DNA of 64,000 nucleotides, taken from Bacteroidota bacterium (GTDB lineage: Bacteria; Bacteroidota; Ignavibacteria; Ignavibacteriales; Ignavibacteriaceae). The DNA is taken from contig JAKAGV010000007.1 in NCBI GenBank assembly GCA_021815405.1, positions 1 to 64,000 of the forward strand. Reading direction: 5' to 3'. Below are positions 63,699-64,000 of this stretch, piece by piece. A program made the position numbers and the translations under genes. Below the pieces are notes generated by a model that saw only the letters and a program-made list of their open reading frames with translations, did not search any database and had not been told where the DNA came from. Every line of letters starts with the position of its first letter. The stretch's first letter is position 1.

Positions 63699-63826
63699 TT
63701 ACTCACGTTACGCAGATGTCATGCTGAACTTGTTTCAGCATCCCCAAAATGCTGAAAAATGAGATTCCGAATCAAGTTTGGAATGACAAAGTAAATTAGA
63801 TCCTTAATTGTGCGTAACGTAAGTTA
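63699..63826 (-). repeat. MITE-like element, copy 3 (inverted relative to copies 1 and 2)
   Basis: TTACTCACGTTACGCA at the left end and TGCGTAACGTAAGTTA at the right end are imperfect inverse repeats. Inside, the same two palindromes occur in reverse order (GTCATGCTGAACTTGTTTCA, then GATTCCGAATCAAGTTTGGA), so this copy is flipped. It lies directly beyond array 2 and about 110 bp before the aminotransferase gene. It is more diverged than copies 1 and 2. Confidence 0.72.
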
Positions 63827-63936
63827 TTAAGTATAAAATTACATTTCCAATATAGAAACCTGCCTTCTTTCCATCATCAAAATTTATTATAATTCCAGCC
63901 AAATTTTTAAAAATAATTTAGATAAGAAGAAAAAAG

Positions 63937-64000
63937 ATGAAAGTATATTTTAACGGACAATATTTGGAACTTGATGAAGTAAGAATCTCACCGTTCGACC
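63937..64000 (+). CDS. Class IV aminotransferase, N-terminal fragment (cut by window end)
   Basis: Only 21 residues are inside the window, starting MKVYFNGQYLELDEVRISPF. This opening is typical of PLP-dependent class IV aminotransferases (D-amino acid or branched-chain type, or aminodeoxychorismate lyase), where the glycine-rich GxxFGDG loop normally follows. The exact activity cannot be told from this part. An A/G-rich stretch with AAGAAGA lies before the ATG. Confidence 0.7.
   Translation, partial: MKVYFNGQYLELDEVRISPFD

Overview
This AT-rich 64 kb window looks like chromosome from a member of the Ignavibacteria (Bacteroidota/Chlorobi group). The main reason is its secreted proteins. They end in 'NYPNPFNPTT' type IX secretion (T9SS) sorting domains, and they sit beside PorV/PorQ-type outer-membrane barrels and a PorZ-like propeller. 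Menaquinone methylation (menG) and the overall gene content agree. Lineage is inferred from protein style only; there is no rRNA gene. One tRNA (Val, CAC) is present.

Layout. 0-4.9 kb: three consecutive T9SS cargo genes with near-identical 3' ends. 5.0-9.1 kb: a tight operon of APS kinase, a small protein, a phosphodiesterase-TPR protein, a sulfotransferase and a phosphoglycosyl transferase with a frameshift; it probably makes or modifies a sulfated surface glycan. 9.2-16.6 kb: envelope proteins (two beta-barrel or lipoprotein genes, a PAP2 phosphatase, a 1018-residue protease-propeller-barrel fusion). 16.7-23.2 kb: two copies of a roughly 130 bp inverted-repeat element around a DUF4404 gene, then an amidohydrolase, rdgB, menG, a second PAP2 protein and rsmA. 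23.4-32.2 kb: a ROK kinase with a probable CTG start, then a six-gene leftward operon (Crp/Fnr regulator, PHP, ribH, membrane glycosyltransferase, PorZ-like, ABC-F). 32.3-33.7 kb: a small secreted protein and an EamA transporter.

33.7-34.8 kb holds no gene but carries a degenerate array with a strict 21 bp period, between two hairpin repeats. 34.8-41.3 kb: a densely packed run of archease, rtcB, polysaccharide deacetylase, GT2, radical SAM, DUF1207 and a site-2 protease. 41.3-45.7 kb: lipoprotein, T9SS cargo and two PorV-like barrels. 45.7-51.6 kb: a surface polysaccharide cluster (GT39-like, FemAB-like, GT4, flippase, GT). 51.7-60.6 kb: glycerate kinase, thyA-folA-mutL, a methylmalonyl-CoA mutase-type large subunit, a UbiA-family (DPPR synthase-like) enzyme and a CNNM/CorC protein. 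60.7-63.1 kb: a secreted GH127 arabinofuranosidase. 63.1-63.9 kb: a second 21 bp-period array followed by a third copy of the inverted-repeat element, then the start of a class IV aminotransferase.

The most unusual features are the two 21 bp-period arrays. Their sequences are unrelated, but both have a short conserved head and a variable tail of about 14-16 bp, and they occupy the two largest gene-free gaps. No CRISPR-associated, transposase or reverse transcriptase gene is visible beside them.
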